A stretch of DNA of 64,000 bases, taken from assembly GCA_963169345.1 (NCBI GenBank), contig CAUJCT010000002.1, positions 54,539-118,538 on the forward strand, written 5' to 3'. This stretch comes from Bacteroidota bacterium. Lineage in GTDB: Bacteria > Bacteroidota > Bacteroidia > NS11-12g > UBA955. A program made the position numbers and the translations under genes. The notes below the pieces were generated by a model. The model searched no databases. It was not told the DNA's origin and saw only the letters and a list, made by a program, of their open reading frames with translations. This document shows positions 18,448-26,907 of the stretch, in pieces (the first letter of the stretch is position 1; the number at the start of each line of letters is the position of its first letter).

Positions 18448-18681
18448 AGTACTTTAGAACAAATCAATCTGTGTGAAATCAAATTTTACAACACTGTATT
18501 TAACATTGATAAAGCATACTACACAACGCTGAAAAACAAAATTGAAGCATTTAAAAAAGACACACTTACCAGAAAAAACATATATCTCACCTTTATCTCT
18601 ACCTTCGGTCTAAAAAACAACACTTACGCAAAAAAACTGATTCAAAATCATCTCGACATGAGGGCACTTTTTTCGTTTTAA
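18448..18681 (+). pseudogene. 3' remnant of an AAA ATPase with PD-(D/E)XK-like C-terminus
   Basis: A 77-codon open frame with no start and no upstream partner, ending in TAA at 18679-18681. It reads INLCEIKFYNTVFNIDKAYY, then a lysine-rich helix, TRKNIYLTFISTFGLKNN and QNHLDMRALFSF. This matches the C-terminal end of Bacteroidota ATP-binding proteins (AAA domain plus nuclease-like domain; CEIKF holds the E-x-K of PD-(D/E)XK folds). The missing 5' 300-plus codons, including any Walker motifs, are absent between here and the yceI terminator, so this is a deletion remnant. Whether it was ever complete at this site cannot be said. Confidence 0.7.
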
Positions 18682-18751
18682 CAAGCCAATTCTTACTATT
18701 TTTGTGAGTTTTAGCTCGTTATATCAAGCACAAATTTACAATATACTCTTT

Positions 18752-18970
18752 CTATATCATTGTATTTCTGATATTTACATGCATTATATAAAATCTTACT
18801 TTTCTCCGACACAAAGGGCCGACCGATACTTCATACATGCAATCGAACTGTGTCGGATTTTTCAATAAAACCTCAAAAATTTGATTTGCGAATTCCATGT
18901 TAACCTGTGCCCCTTTTTTTAAGAACGAATTCGTCATTATTAAAACTTTCTTACCCTCCTGACCTGCCAT
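18752..18970 (-). CDS. Doubtful small ORF
   Basis: 72 residues from ATG to stop with no known family, no promoter box and no signal peptide. It contains the 9-base inverted repeat at 18805-18857. The region is between a pseudogene and secA and may be decayed mobile or accessory sequence. I list it only because it is the sole open frame in a 370-base gap; it may well be noise. Confidence 0.2.
   Translation of the reverse strand: MAGQEGKKVLIMTNSFLKKGAQVNMEFANQIFEVLLKNPTQFDCMYEVSVGPLCRRKVRFYIMHVNIRNTMI
18805..18857. repeat. 9-base inverted repeat
   Basis: TCCGACACA at 18805-18813 and TGTGTCGGA at 18849-18857 are perfect reverse complements, 35 bases apart. No transposase or target duplication is visible. 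Confidence 0.6.
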
Positions 18971-19047
18971 AACGTCAGTGTTTCAAAGTCTTATTTGCAT
19001 CGGCACAGTCTTTGGTGACTTTACTCTAAAATTTAGCAACAAAACAA

Positions 19048-19055
19048 TATCTTTG
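19048..19055 (+). promoter_or_regulatory. -7 box for secA
   Basis: TATCTTTG, 7 bases before the ATG at 19063; no -33 TTG at a good distance. Use of this box would give a leader of a few bases. Confidence 0.45.
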
Positions 19056-19062
19056 TACCTTT

Positions 19063-22000
19063 ATGTTTAATAGTCTAATATCCAGTATATCGAAAATATT
19101 CGGAGGCAATAAAAGTGAGAAGGACGTTAAGTCCCTTGAACCTCTTGTGGAGAAAATAAACGAGTTTTATGAATCGTTTCACAGCTTAAGCAATGATGAA
19201 TTACGTGCCAAAACTGCTGAATTCAAAAGCAGAATAGCAGATGGATTAAAGGATATAGATGTCAAATTGGCTGAAATTCAAGCCGAAATTTCTGCACTGG
19301 ATGCCGAAGATGTCATTGAAAAGGACAGACTATTCAACGAAATTGAAGAAATTGAAAAGGATAAAAACGATATCATCGAAAAGATTTTGATGGATATCCT
19401 TCCGGAAGCATTTGCAGTAGTTAAAGAAACCGCTAAACGCTTATCAGAAAATGAGCAATTAGAGGTCACCGCTACAGAAATGGACCGCTCTCTGGCTCCT
19501 CGCAGAAAAAACATCAGCATTCAGGGTGAAAAAGCTTTTTATAAAAACGAATGGGAAGCCGCCGGTGGTTTGGTTAAATGGAATATGATCCATTATGATG
19601 TGCAGCTGATTGGTGGTATTGTTTTACACCAGGGTAAAATTGCTGAAATGGCAACAGGTGAAGGTAAAACTCTGGTGTCTACTTTGCCGGCTTACCTTAA
19701 TGCGCTTGCAGGTCGCGGTGTCCATATTGTTACTGTCAACGATTACCTGGCCAGAAGGGACTGCGAATGGAATGGACCTCTATTCGAATTCCACGGCATC
19801 TCTGTAGACTGCATAGATTATCACCGTCCAAACAGCGATGAAAGAAGAAAAGCTTATCAAGCCGATATCACTTATGGTACCAATAACGAATTTGGTTTCG
19901 ATTACCTAAGAGATAACATGACGCATAGTCCTGAAGAACTTGTTCAAAGAAGACACCACTATGCTATGGTCGACGAGGTTGACTCCGTTTTGATTGACGA
20001 TGCCCGTACCCCCTTGATTATATCAGGTCCTGTTCCAAGAGGCGACGTTCAGGAATTCTCGAACTTAAAACCAAGAATCGAAAAATTAGTTGAGGCTCAG
20101 AAAAAAGCCATCAATACGTTTTTAAATGATGCTAAAAAATTAATTGAAGCCGGCAACACAGGCGAAAAAGAAGGTGGTGGAGGTCTTGCCTTACTGCGTG
20201 CTTACCGCGGTTTGCCAAAACATAAACCCCTCATTAAATTCTTAGGGGAACAAGGTGTTAAAGCCATTCTGACAAAAGCTGAAAACTTTTATATGCAAGA
20301 CCAGCAAAAGGAAATGCATAAAGCGGATGCTGAATTGTACTTTGTGATAGACGAAAAAAATAATCAGGTTGAATTGACTGAAAAAGGTATTGAAACCATC
20401 ACTCAGTCGGGTGAAGAAAAAGACTTCTTCATTATTCCTGATGTGGGTTCTGAAATTGCCGAAATTGAAAAGAGCAATTTGACCCAGGATGAAAAAGTGG
20501 CTAAAAAAGAAGAGCTGATGAGAGAATTCTCTATCAAATCTGAGAGAATACACTCCATCAACCAGTTGCTGAAAGCTTATACATTATTCGAAAAAGATGT
20601 TGAGTATATCCTGGCAGATGGAAAAGTCAAGATAGTTGACGAACAAACCGGCCGTGTACTGGAAGGCCGAAGATACAGCGATGGATTGCACCAGGCGATT
20701 GAAGCCAAAGAAAATGTTAAAGTTGAAGCTGCAACTCAAACATTTGCAACCATCACACTTCAGAACTATTTCAGAATGTATCATAAGCTAGCTGGTATGA
20801 CCGGTACTGCTGAAACTGAAGCTGGCGAATTCTGGGAAATTTACAAACTGGATGTTGTGGTTATTCCAACCAACAAACCAATATCAAGAAAAGACGATGA
20901 CGATCAGATTTATAAAACAGTCAGAGAAAAATTCAACGCTGTCATTGACGAAATAGTCAAGATGACTTCAGAAGGCCGACCAGTTCTGGTTGGTACAACA
21001 TCAGTTGAGATTTCAGAATTGTTGTCGAGGATGTTAAAATTGCGCAATATCAAGCACAATGTATTGAACGCCAAACAGCACCAGCGCGAAGCTGAGATTG
21101 TTGCTGAAGCGGGTAAACCGTCTGCAGTAACAATAGCAACCAATATGGCTGGTCGTGGTACGGACATCAAGATTGGTGAAGAGGTGCGCAAAGCAGGTGG
21201 ATTGGCAATTATTGGTACTGAGCGTCACGACTCAAGACGTGTAGACAGACAGCTCAGAGGTCGTGCCGGTCGTCAGGGAGATCCGGGTTCATCCTTGTTC
21301 TTTGTATCTCTCGAAGACGATTTAATGAGAAAATTTGGCAGCGAAAGAGCTTCTAAACTCATGGACAGATTTGGCTACAAAGAGGGCGAAGTGATACAAC
21401 ACTCTCTGATGAGTAAAACCATTGAGCGAAGCCAGAAAAAAGTTGAGCAAAACAACTTTGCCATGCGTAAACGTCTCCTGGAATATGATGACGTTATGAA
21501 CAAACAAAGAACTGTGGTTTACAAGCGCAGAAAGAACGCTTTGTTTGGTGACAGGCTGGCAATGGATATTCAAAACATTCTGTCGGATTGGTGTGATCAG
21601 AAAATTGATGAAGCCAAATCTTCAGGAGATAATTACGATGCTTTGGTATATGATTTAGCCATCGCATTTGCAGCAGAAGTACCATTTACAAAAGAAGAAT
21701 TTAAAGCCGGCAAACACGAACAACTGGCAGATGATTTGTACCATTCTCTGATAGAAGTTTATCAGCACCGAATGCAACATCTGAAAGATACTGCCATGCC
21801 TGTGCTCAACAGAATATATCAGCAGGAAGGCGATAAAGTGGGTTATGTGATGATTCCATTCTCTGATGGTGTTAAAAACTTTGGTCTTCCGGTTGACTTG
21901 AAAACTTGCATACAAACTGGTGGAGAAGCTTTAAAAAGAGAATATGAGAAATTTGTATGTCTCGAAACTCTGGATGACGAATGGAAAGACCACCTGCGCG

Positions 22001-22374
22001 AACTGGATGATTTAAAACAATCGGCCAATAACGCTACATTCGAGCAAAAAGACCCCCTTTTGATTTACAAAATCGAATCCGTTAAATTGTTCCAGGCTAT
22101 GATTATGCGTATGAACGACAGAATTCTTTCTATGTTGTTCAAAGCTCAGATTGCAGCCGAAGACAATAAAAAGGTACAGCAAACCTCTAATCCTCAAAAA
22201 ACAGACATGAGTAAAATGAGGCTAACCAGCTCAGACAATTCTGCTCCGGTTGTCAATCAGATGAACCAACAGAATCAAATGAACCAGCTCATGACAAACG
22301 GTCCTGAACAGGATATGAAAATGAGTAGAGCTGAAAGAAGAAAAATGGAAAGAGATTCACAGAAGAAACGTTAA
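19063..22374 (+). CDS. secA: Preprotein translocase ATPase SecA
   Basis: 1103 residues; the motor that drives proteins through SecYEG. Walker A ATGEGKT (197-203), DEVDSVLIDDARTPLIISGP (304-323) and the second helicase domain (GTTSVEISELLSRML, TNMAGRGTDIKIGEEV, GTERHDSRRVDRQLRGRAGRQGDPG) are intact. Compared with E. coli (901 residues) there are two insertions: a Glu/Lys-rich coiled-coil-like stretch at about 65-110 and a segment after 325 (about 60-130 residues), both usual in Bacteroidota. The C-terminus ends MSRAERRKMERDSQKKR and lacks the CxCxxxxCH zinc motif of the SecB-binding tail. The next gene begins 5 bases after its stop. Confidence 0.98.
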   Translation: MFNSLISSISKIFGGNKSEKDVKSLEPLVEKINEFYESFHSLSNDELRAKTAEFKSRIADGLKDIDVKLAEIQAEISALDAEDVIEKDRLFNEIEEIEKDKNDIIEKILMDILPEAFAVVKETAKRLSENEQLEVTATEMDRSLAPRRKNISIQGEKAFYKNEWEAAGGLVKWNMIHYDVQLIGGIVLHQGKIAEMATGEGKTLVSTLPAYLNALAGRGVHIVTVNDYLARRDCEWNGPLFEFHGISVDCIDYHRPNSDERRKAYQADITYGTNNEFGFDYLRDNMTHSPEELVQRRHHYAMVDEVDSVLIDDARTPLIISGPVPRGDVQEFSNLKPRIEKLVEAQKKAINTFLNDAKKLIEAGNTGEKEGGGGLALLRAYRGLPKHKPLIKFLGEQGVKAILTKAENFYMQDQQKEMHKADAELYFVIDEKNNQVELTEKGIETITQSGEEKDFFIIPDVGSEIAEIEKSNLTQDEKVAKKEELMREFSIKSERIHSINQLLKAYTLFEKDVEYILADGKVKIVDEQTGRVLEGRRYSDGLHQAIEAKENVKVEAATQTFATITLQNYFRMYHKLAGMTGTAETEAGEFWEIYKLDVVVIPTNKPISRKDDDDQIYKTVREKFNAVIDEIVKMTSEGRPVLVGTTSVEISELLSRMLKLRNIKHNVLNAKQHQREAEIVAEAGKPSAVTIATNMAGRGTDIKIGEEVRKAGGLAIIGTERHDSRRVDRQLRGRAGRQGDPGSSLFFVSLEDDLMRKFGSERASKLMDRFGYKEGEVIQHSLMSKTIERSQKKVEQNNFAMRKRLLEYDDVMNKQRTVVYKRRKNALFGDRLAMDIQNILSDWCDQKIDEAKSSGDNYDALVYDLAIAFAAEVPFTKEEFKAGKHEQLADDLYHSLIEVYQHRMQHLKDTAMPVLNRIYQQEGDKVGYVMIPFSDGVKNFGLPVDLKTCIQTGGEALKREYEKFVCLETLDDEWKDHLRELDDLKQSANNATFEQKDPLLIYKIESVKLFQAMIMRMNDRILSMLFKAQIAAEDNKKVQQTSNPQKTDMSKMRLTSSDNSAPVVNQMNQQNQMNQLMTNGPEQDMKMSRAERRKMERDSQKKR

Positions 22375-22379
22375 CATAC

Positions 22380-22766
22380 ATGAAAAAGCTATTCATATTT
22401 GCTGCAATTTTATCCGCTTCTTATAGTGCCCAGGCACAAATAAAGGTTAGTAAACCTGCCGGATTGGATGGATTGATTGCTTCACGCACAGCTCAGAAAA
22501 AGCATCCAAATGCAGAAACCAAAGGTTACCACATTTTGATTTTTAACGGAGACAGCCGTTCGAAAGCCGAAGCCATGAAAGCGCGTTTTGATGCTGAATA
22601 TCCCGGCTATTTCAGTGAAGTGGTATGGGATGAACCTAATTTTAAAGTGTACGTCGGTTTATTCATCACCAAATACGAATGCCTGAAATTATACGAGGAA
22701 ATCAAAGGTAAATTTCAAACTGCCATTATTGTCAGTGCCAAAATTGCCTATCAAAAATTAGATTAA
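22380..22766 (+). CDS. Exported SPOR-domain-like protein
   Basis: 128 residues. MKKLFIFAAILSASYSAQAQ is a signal peptide. The rest fits a SPOR (peptidoglycan-binding) domain: GYHILIFNGDSRSKAEAMKARF, then VVWDEPNFKVYVGLFITK and QTAIIVSAKI. These bind denuded glycan strands, so a periplasmic, cell-wall-related place is expected. It begins 5 bases after the secA stop and is probably co-transcribed. Compared with typical SPOR proteins it is one domain only, with no catalytic partner. Confidence 0.8.
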   Translation: MKKLFIFAAILSASYSAQAQIKVSKPAGLDGLIASRTAQKKHPNAETKGYHILIFNGDSRSKAEAMKARFDAEYPGYFSEVVWDEPNFKVYVGLFITKYECLKLYEEIKGKFQTAIIVSAKIAYQKLD

Positions 22767-22771
22767 TCAAC

Positions 22772-22936
22772 ATGTTTAAAAAAATTTGGAGCTATATCAC
22801 TTTCAAAAAACAACCGGAGGTTGAAGGTAAAGATCAGAAATATCTTCGAATGATGCATGGGATTAATCGAATCTCCATTCTGATGTTTCTGGTAGGTATG
22901 ATTATTGTTATATTAAAAATACTAAAGAAAATTTAA
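22772..22936 (+). CDS. DUF6728-like small membrane protein
   Basis: 54 residues, an ATG at 22772 and TAA at 22934-22936. It reads MFKKIWSYITFKKQ, then LRMMHGINRISILMFLVGMI and a second hydrophobic end with KILKKI. The MMHGINRISILMF core is a Bacteroidota DUF6728 signature as I recall it. One or two membrane helices, no known function. It lies 5 bases after the SPOR gene and 12 before the metallopeptidase gene, within one apparent operon. Confidence 0.75.
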   Translation: MFKKIWSYITFKKQPEVEGKDQKYLRMMHGINRISILMFLVGMIIVILKILKKI

Positions 22937-22948
22937 TTTCATAAACAA

Positions 22949-23653
22949 ATGGGCTATTTAATTATTGGATTTGTCATCATGCTTGTCAGTATGTGGGTGA
23001 GCAACCGACTTAAAAACAAATTCAAATTCTACTCACAAGTACAATTACAGAACCACATGAGTGGTGCCGAGATTGCCGCTAAAATGCTGGCCGATCACGG
23101 CATTACAGATGTTAAAATCACACACGTTCAAGGTGAACTAACCGATCACTACAACCCTGTCAATAAAACAGTCAACCTTAGTGAAGTAGTTTACCACGAA
23201 AGAAATGCTGCGGCCGCTGCAGTAGCTGCTCACGAATGCGGTCACGCTGTTCAGCACGCCGAAGCTTATGCCATGCTTGGTCTCAGAAGCAAACTGGTAC
23301 CTATGGTAAATGTCAGTGCAACCATTATGAACTTTGCCAACATGATTATGTTGTTTGCAGGAGGATATCTCTTCTATAACAATAATCCAATTGGTACCAC
23401 CATCCTGCTTGTTCTCATTGTTGCAAACGTCTTTTTGACTTTGTTTGCAATGATTACACTTCCGGTAGAGTTTGACGCCAGTAATCGTGCGCTCGCCTGG
23501 ATGAAAAACAATAACGTTGTAACTTCACGCGAATATGATGGGGCGAAAGATTCACTCAAATGGGCTGCAATGACCTATGTAGTTGCTGCAATGGGCGCAC
23601 TTGCCAACCTTATGTACTTTATTTCAATTTTCCTCGGAAGACGAGATGATTAG
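22949..23653 (+). CDS. YugP-family neutral zinc metallopeptidase
   Basis: 234 residues, a membrane-anchored peptidase. A first membrane helix (2-16) is followed by AAHECGHAVQHAEAYA with the zinc motif HECGH at 95-99, and three further helices (near 115-140, 150-170, 210-230). The family's usual length is about 225-235. Substrate unknown. The stop overlaps the start of the next gene by 8 bases (23646-23653). Confidence 0.9.
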   Translation: MGYLIIGFVIMLVSMWVSNRLKNKFKFYSQVQLQNHMSGAEIAAKMLADHGITDVKITHVQGELTDHYNPVNKTVNLSEVVYHERNAAAAAVAAHECGHAVQHAEAYAMLGLRSKLVPMVNVSATIMNFANMIMLFAGGYLFYNNNPIGTTILLVLIVANVFLTLFAMITLPVEFDASNRALAWMKNNNVVTSREYDGAKDSLKWAAMTYVVAAMGALANLMYFISIFLGRRDD

Positions 23654-24965
23654 ACACAATTTGAAACATATTTTAATTTTTAGCCTGCTGACATTCGGCA
23701 GGCTTTCTTTTGCACTGGCGGAAGAACCTGTTAAAGTCATTCTGAACAGATATATCCAAGACGAGAAAACGAATCGTATGCAGTCGCTGATACCGGTTTA
23801 CAGGTATCCTAAAATGCCTTTAGAAGATCCTGTCAATAACGGCGTAAAAACCAAAAAAGATGCAGGAACATTCAATGCAAAATTGCCTGATCTGAAAGGC
23901 TATAAGGACACCGAATACGCCTATATTTATTATGGAGGTGTGCTCGAAAGACCCGAACTTAAAGGCTATGTATTATGTATTCTCAGCAGCAACAAAAGGC
24001 AATTTAACAAACCAGCCTTACTGTGGATAGACAAAAACTACAACAATGATTTAACAGATGACGGGGCCCCTGATACATTTCCCGAAAAGATAGGTAACAT
24101 GGATATCGTGTTCTATAATCCTAAAGTTAAAAATGCTACATACACAGTCAATATTGCCCGTTATCCTATCAACTTCAATCCAAAATACATTGGTTTGATG
24201 GACGATTTTTACAATGCCAACAGTGGCTCTAAATTTTTCTCAGGCACTCAATATTCTTTTAAAGAACAAAGACTCAATACTATTGCAGGTGAATATTTAA
24301 CCAGTGAAGACAGTTTTACAATTGCTTTTAAAGACAATAACTGCAACGGGCTCTATAACGATCCTGGTGAAGATGTGATAATCATTGGGGAATATAAGAC
24401 GAAAGTGATGTCTGAAAACAGCATCGCCATTGATGAAAAAGCAGGTAAAACTTTTTTCGAAAGAAATGGCAAGCGTTACAATATTACTTTCATTGACCCT
24501 GTAGGCGGATATGTTTTAATTCAGGTTGATAAAAACGCCAAACTCACCAAAGCACTCATTGTCGGAAAAAAAATCAAAAAATTCAGATTCTATACAACCG
24601 ATGTTGAGCGAAAATCTGTTTCAATAAGAAAGTACAGACGAAAGCCTACTTACATCTATATCTGGCGATTTGATCAGGTCGGATTTTCTGAAGATACAGC
24701 AGCACTTCGAATTATTGCCAGAGATTATGCCAATAAAATTAATTTGTTAACGTTAAATTATGGAGAAACTCCAAAAGAAATACGTAATTTCATAGTACAT
24801 AACGATATTAACTGGCAGATAGGCTTGTCTACACAAGCGATTAACGATCAACTTTACCTTGAAAAATTCCCTTTGGGCGTTCTGACGTCTAAAAGGCTCA
24901 AAGTCAAGCAAACTAGAATAAGTCCTAAAGAAATATTATTATTGCTGAAAAATAATCAGATTTGA
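23646..24965 (+). CDS. Secreted protein with calcium-loop-like segments
   Basis: 439 residues from the ATG at 23646, which overlaps the metallopeptidase stop; the frame is open to 23583 but that stretch lacks a signal peptide. With this start the N-terminus (MIRHNLKHILIFSLLTFGRLSFALA) is a signal peptide. Two segments, DKNYNNDLTDDG (near 115) and DNNCNGLYNDPGEDV (near 210), look like EF-hand or dockerin-type calcium loops. Overall it is a strand-rich, unassigned protein. It ends one base before the coiled-coil protein's ATG, so the two are likely translated as a pair. Not recognised. Confidence 0.65.
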   Translation: MIRHNLKHILIFSLLTFGRLSFALAEEPVKVILNRYIQDEKTNRMQSLIPVYRYPKMPLEDPVNNGVKTKKDAGTFNAKLPDLKGYKDTEYAYIYYGGVLERPELKGYVLCILSSNKRQFNKPALLWIDKNYNNDLTDDGAPDTFPEKIGNMDIVFYNPKVKNATYTVNIARYPINFNPKYIGLMDDFYNANSGSKFFSGTQYSFKEQRLNTIAGEYLTSEDSFTIAFKDNNCNGLYNDPGEDVIIIGEYKTKVMSENSIAIDEKAGKTFFERNGKRYNITFIDPVGGYVLIQVDKNAKLTKALIVGKKIKKFRFYTTDVERKSVSIRKYRRKPTYIYIWRFDQVGFSEDTAALRIIARDYANKINLLTLNYGETPKEIRNFIVHNDINWQIGLSTQAINDQLYLEKFPLGVLTSKRLKVKQTRISPKEILLLLKNNQI

Positions 24966-24966
24966 T

Positions 24967-25887
24967 ATGGAAGATTCAACAGTGGAAACAACGACTAAAG
25001 AGCGCAAAGGCAAAGGTGGCATAATTGCCATACTGCTGGGCGTTTTACTTGCCGGTTCATTGGGTGCCAATTACTGGTTATTCGACAAAGAACAAAAAGC
25101 CTCAGCTGCTGCAGTTGCTAAAGTCGATTCGCTCAATGCCCTAACAACACTTAAGGACAGCTTATACAAAACCATCAATGAAGAAGAAATTAAAGTTTTC
25201 AATCTGAGAACTGAACTGGCTTTGTATCAAAGTGAAAACGATAGCTTAAAGCAACTTATAGAAGAAAAAGAAGCTAAAATCCGTTCACTTCGCGCAGCTA
25301 TCGGTGTAGGCAGCCCTTCTAAACTCAGAGCACTGAAAGACAGTGTTGCAAAACTGACAGCTGAAAACAATGATTTCAAAGCTAAAGTGCAAACCATCTT
25401 AATGGAGAATGAGGATTACAGGGCTAAAATCCTCGAACAACAAGGTAAAATCGAATCACTGGAAGGGCAAAAACAAACCCTGACGGATAAAGTGACCATT
25501 GCTTCCCAACCTAGTGTAGGACCAGTTAATGTTACACCACAATACCAGAAAAAAGGTGTATACATTCCTATTTACAAGGCTAAAAAAGTTGAGCGACTGC
25601 AAATCACTTTCGATGTCATGAGCAACAAACTGACCGAAAAAACGGTTGAAAAAGAATATATTGTAAGAATCATCAATCCTGATGGAATCGTTTTGAGTAC
25701 CAGCAACAACAGCCTGGCTAACTCAGATGATGTTTATACAGTTAAACAAACCGTCAGTTTTAATGGCTCTCAGGAAAAAATCAAAGTCAACTATACTCAA
25801 AGTCCCGATTACAAAAAGGGTCATTACAAAGTTGAATTGAAAGAAGGTGATGAAGTGCTTCAGACATTTGCATTCGACCTGCTATAA
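24967..25887 (+). CDS. Membrane-anchored periplasmic coiled-coil protein
   Basis: 306 residues. A short basic cytoplasmic end (TKERKGKGG) and one membrane helix (about 19-41) lead to a long heptad-rich coiled coil (about 48-180: KVDSLNALTTLKDSLYKT..., ENDSLKQLIEEKEAKIRSL, LEGQKQTLTDKV), then a C-terminal beta domain (about 190-306). The type is common in Bacteroidota and often labelled 'chromosome partitioning' without support; I would not use that name. It likely reaches from the inner membrane into the periplasm. Convergent with the next gene, with 2 bases between stops. Confidence 0.7.
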   Translation: MEDSTVETTTKERKGKGGIIAILLGVLLAGSLGANYWLFDKEQKASAAAVAKVDSLNALTTLKDSLYKTINEEEIKVFNLRTELALYQSENDSLKQLIEEKEAKIRSLRAAIGVGSPSKLRALKDSVAKLTAENNDFKAKVQTILMENEDYRAKILEQQGKIESLEGQKQTLTDKVTIASQPSVGPVNVTPQYQKKGVYIPIYKAKKVERLQITFDVMSNKLTEKTVEKEYIVRIINPDGIVLSTSNNSLANSDDVYTVKQTVSFNGSQEKIKVNYTQSPDYKKGHYKVELKEGDEVLQTFAFDLL

Positions 25888-25889
25888 AC

Positions 25890-26837
25890 TTACAATTCTA
25901 CTCCGTAAAGTTCACTGATTTTTTGTCGCAACTGCTCTAGTTTACTCATAAACTTTCTGCTCTCTTCGGCATCTACTCTTAGAATGCGATGCCTTGACAT
26001 ACTTTGGTATTCGAGCATATCCTTGAGATAAGCTTTACCCGGATCATCCAGATAACATTCACAGAATTTATCCATGACATAGTCTATAGACATCGAATTA
26101 GGATGCGCTCCATCCAATTCATAGAATCTGTAATCTCTCAAATCTTCAGCAACCAGTTCGAATGCCGGAAAATACTCAGAAAAGTCAAACTGTTCAGTTA
26201 ATGTATGTACTGTAGAAAGCAGTATTGCCTTGCTTCTGCTGTTCTCTGCTACTCCGTCTCTCAAATGCTTGACCGGCGATACCGTGAATATCACTTTTAA
26301 GTCGGGATAATGTTGATGTAGCTTCTGGAGTATTTCTGCCCAAATCAATTCAATCTGAGATGGATGGAGCAAGTATTTTTCAAACTGATCTTGAGGAATT
26401 TTATGGCAATTGGCAAATGTATCACCGCTTTGCTTATATCGATAGGCATAAGCAGTACCAAAGGTGACGAATACATGTGAGCTGTGTTGAAGCGAGCGTT
26501 TCAATTCATGTAAATTGTGATTCATCTTGCGCAAAGCATCCTGAACATTGACTTCCGAGAAGCTTCCATGATGATACTTACCATGCCATAATCCCTGATG
26601 AAAAACCAAATCGTTCTCAGTATAATCTTTTGATTCAAGAATTCTTTGAAAAGGCTCTGCCAATGAAACAGGATTAAAAACAATTCCATTGGGCATCGCA
26701 GTCACTTTCCATGACAATTCCTGTAATCTATCTGAGATATGTTCTGAAAAGCATGAGCCAAGAAATATCAGCTGGTCTTCGTGACTAAACGGGAACCTGC
26801 TGGGTGGCACTTGCATATTAAGTGAATAGCGTATCAT
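25890..26837 (-). CDS. GSCFA-domain protein
   Basis: 315 residues. The family motif GSCFSEHIS sits at 27-35, followed by a SGNH/GDSL-hydrolase-like fold (FVTFGTAYAYRY, DFSEYFPAFELVAEDLRDYRFYELDGAHPNSMSIDYV). Members are thought to act as cytoplasmic esterase- or transferase-like proteins; the substrate is unknown. Start MIRYSLN is plausible; an internal MQVPPSRFPF at residue 8 is the alternative. Transcribed alone; gap to the serine hydrolase is 70 bases and carries no clear terminator. Confidence 0.9.
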   Translation of the reverse strand: MIRYSLNMQVPPSRFPFSHEDQLIFLGSCFSEHISDRLQELSWKVTAMPNGIVFNPVSLAEPFQRILESKDYTENDLVFHQGLWHGKYHHGSFSEVNVQDALRKMNHNLHELKRSLQHSSHVFVTFGTAYAYRYKQSGDTFANCHKIPQDQFEKYLLHPSQIELIWAEILQKLHQHYPDLKVIFTVSPVKHLRDGVAENSRSKAILLSTVHTLTEQFDFSEYFPAFELVAEDLRDYRFYELDGAHPNSMSIDYVMDKFCECYLDDPGKAYLKDMLEYQSMSRHRILRVDAEESRKFMSKLEQLRQKISELYGVEL

Positions 26838-26907
26838 TTCACTTCAAGTTTAAGCTTTTTATTCGGATTCATCCAAATGAGTTTGCTCATTTTTAAAGGA
26901 GCTATGT

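Noticed and set aside
18697..18704. TATTTTTG box on the plus strand after the pseudogene
   Set aside because: No open frame or RNA gene follows it before secA, and no -33 TTG is present, so it is likely a chance match.
26875..26892. Hairpin AAATGAG-TTTG-CTCATTT between the GSCFA and serine-hydrolase genes
   Set aside because: Seven-base stem with no T run downstream on the minus strand; not called as a terminator.
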